DNA of 64,000 nucleotides, from the NCBI GenBank assembly GCA_035772405.1, contig JAYKKM010000196.1:4344501-4408500 (forward strand), given 5' to 3'. The DNA is from Chrysogorgia sp. JL179-B06 (lineage: Eukaryota; Cnidaria; Anthozoa; Scleralcyonacea; Chrysogorgiidae). Shown here piece after piece: positions 62,925 to 64,000 of the stretch; the stretch's first letter is position 1, and every line of letters begins with the position of its first letter. Made by a program: the position numbers and the translations under genes. The notes below the pieces were generated by a model that was not told where the DNA came from, searched no databases, and saw only the letters and a list, made by a program, of their open reading frames with translations.

Positions 62925-63062
62925 CTAAGACCCTGGTTCTACATCTTCCAGTTCTACATTGTCCACAAATGCCCAGTCTTGGTCATTCTCGGACTCGTAT
63001 TCGATGTCCTCCACATCGTCTGTATCCATCAGATCAATATCAGCCGGTTCATATACATCCAT
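62925..63062 (-). CDS. 45-aa strongly acidic reading frame, unassigned
   Basis: Reverse frame from an ATG (63,060-63,062) to TAG (62,925-62,927), MDVYEPADIDLMDTDDVEDI onward and ending VEPGS. One third of the residues are Asp or Glu with regular aromatic residues (W, F, Y). The codon use looks selected compared with neighbouring DNA, but there is no homology I recognise. It may be an exon or the acidic tail of a transposon or viral protein. Confidence 0.3.
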   Translation of the reverse strand: MDVYEPADIDLMDTDDVEDIEYESENDQDWAFVDNVELEDVEPGS

Positions 63063-63824
63063 CAATTATCTTATCATGGTTGGCACATCAAGATTTGGAG
63101 GGTTGTATCAAATGATCAGGAACCATTGACCATTGGTTTCAAAGGAGGTGGTGATAGGTCTGTCATCGGATGGCGACCAATGCGTACCCAAACGGAATAG
63201 TGTTACGACGCTGGTCCATATTAATACGTTTGTCATAAATGATTTGATATGATTTTTCCTCTCTTATTTCAAGATGCGACATTGTATGTGGCTCTCTGAT
63301 AATCTTGCTCTCATTTACAATCTTTACACTTATTCTATTGTCTAAATTAATTACCCATATATTTCATAGTATTAAAATACCCGGATTTTACATTTGTGTT
63401 TGCCATTATTAACCCTATATGCATGATTCTTAGGACCTCCCCATGTTCCCCTGTAATCTCATTTTTCAACTCCTAGATAATCCCCTAATGGTGGCTGTGG
63501 ACACCATGGTTTTGAAAACAACTATCTGTCAACATAAAGCACGTTTTCTCCTACTAAATCTAACAAGTTATACAGCTCTAATTGCACCCAAGATGTAGTG
63601 AAAATAACTATAATATATTGGTAACTTTACTTTCTGATACAAATTCACTTTACGTTTATACACAAGTTCAACCAGATCATCTGTCAAAAGACAAATGTCA
63701 TGGAGCTCTACATCTGCCAGGCTGTGAAACCTTTATGCTTGCTTGATAATAAAAACCTCCCCTTCAACCCTAGAACATGATTTATGTAAGCAGTGTTACA
63801 TGGATCATTGCAAGGGTGAGAGCG
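63063..63824. other. Non-coding or unassigned DNA
   Basis: No gene recognised on either strand; the leftmost part is GC-richer than the rest. Confidence 0.4.
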
Positions 63825-63998
63825 TTAATCGGTAATAAAAATGGGAAAACAAGGCTGGCATTTTGTTGGGATTACAACATCGTAATGAGATCCATTCTTG
63901 TACAGAACGATTTTCTTACCCGTGCTAGGACATTCATAGATGACACCGTTCGTAGCATGAAAATCAATGACAACGATTTGGTATTCACCGAGAATACA
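63825..63998 (-). CDS. Possible Polinton-type PolB fragment, open at the right edge
   Basis: The reverse frame enters from the window edge and stops at 63,825-63,827. It reads GEYQIVVIDFHATNGVIYEC, then KKIVLYKNGSHYDV and a cysteine-containing end. The pattern 'YQI-x-V ... KKI-x-LY-x-x-x-HYDV' followed by cysteines resembles the region N-terminal to the polymerase core in Polinton and adintovirus-like protein-primed PolB proteins. Immediately downstream a HPCNDPC segment lies in another frame, so the gene is probably broken. Evidence is one motif; other mobile-element proteins could share it. Confidence 0.4.
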   Translation of the reverse strand, partial: CILGEYQIVVIDFHATNGVIYECPSTGKKIVLYKNGSHYDVVIPTKCQPCFPIFITD

Positions 63999-64000
63999 TT

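Overview
This is eukaryotic, animal DNA. It contains spliced exons, one set of which matches the Integrator subunit INTS13/Asunder, and a very dense load of transposable elements. The mix (Penelope-like elements with hammerhead motifs, retrozyme-like tandem units, a Polinton-like viral block, RLE-type and CR1/L2-like LINEs, Gypsy, BEL/Pao, hAT) fits an AT-rich cnidarian genome best. I also recognise the family of the 412-aa capsid-like protein from cnidarian assemblies. The phylum is an inference; animal is firm.

1-9,118 plus 11,619-11,690: an integrated virus-like element with Polinton/polinton-like-virus features. It has tightly packed genes for a fibre-like protein (cut by the left edge), a 499-aa protein with a C-terminal membrane anchor, a penton-like protein, a chromodomain integrase, two tandem copies of a two-helix membrane protein (the first broken at a 15-A run), a probable major capsid protein, an A32/FtsK-type packaging ATPase, a possible myristoylated micro-ORF and a small hydrophobic protein. 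The block ends in a hairpin with a T-run and a 40-bp tandem array. A 5'-truncated LINE (9,119-11,618) is inserted in that array. No DNA polymerase is visible in the block, but a PolB-like fragment lies at the extreme right edge of the window (63,825-63,998).

11,792-18,375: a fold-back element, a Gypsy scrap, and a mosaic of (AT)n tracts, Penelope-like modules and retrozyme-like units. The unit pairs at 13,177-13,498 and 17,891-18,205 each carry two hammerhead ribozymes about 275-280 bp apart. A Penelope-like element with RT and GIY-YIG domains (14,040-15,850) is bounded by inverted hammerhead termini.

18,376-29,578: a decayed RLE-type LINE, an AT-rich palindromic desert, retroelement tails, a roughly 3-kb inverted duplication containing two opposed copies of one small gene (24,960-27,930), and a probable host 3' exon coding for about six membrane helices (28,736-29,578).

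29,580-46,900: a retrotransposon graveyard. It holds BEL/Pao with a Penelope-like fragment nested in it (12-bp target duplication), two head-to-head Gypsy fragments, fold-back elements, and a Gypsy element with LTR-like ends whose RT has lost its catalytic core.

47,346-64,000: apparently the INTS13 locus. Exon 1 is at 47,346-47,591 and later exons are at 61,437-61,619 and 62,348-62,474; an exon candidate ending in a stop lies at 56,422-56,604. The introns hold two hAT elements with perfect 8-bp target duplications, a LINE split by one of them, Penelope-like tails, MITEs, and a minisatellite (58,160-58,690) that seems to have grown out of a hammerhead-like core.
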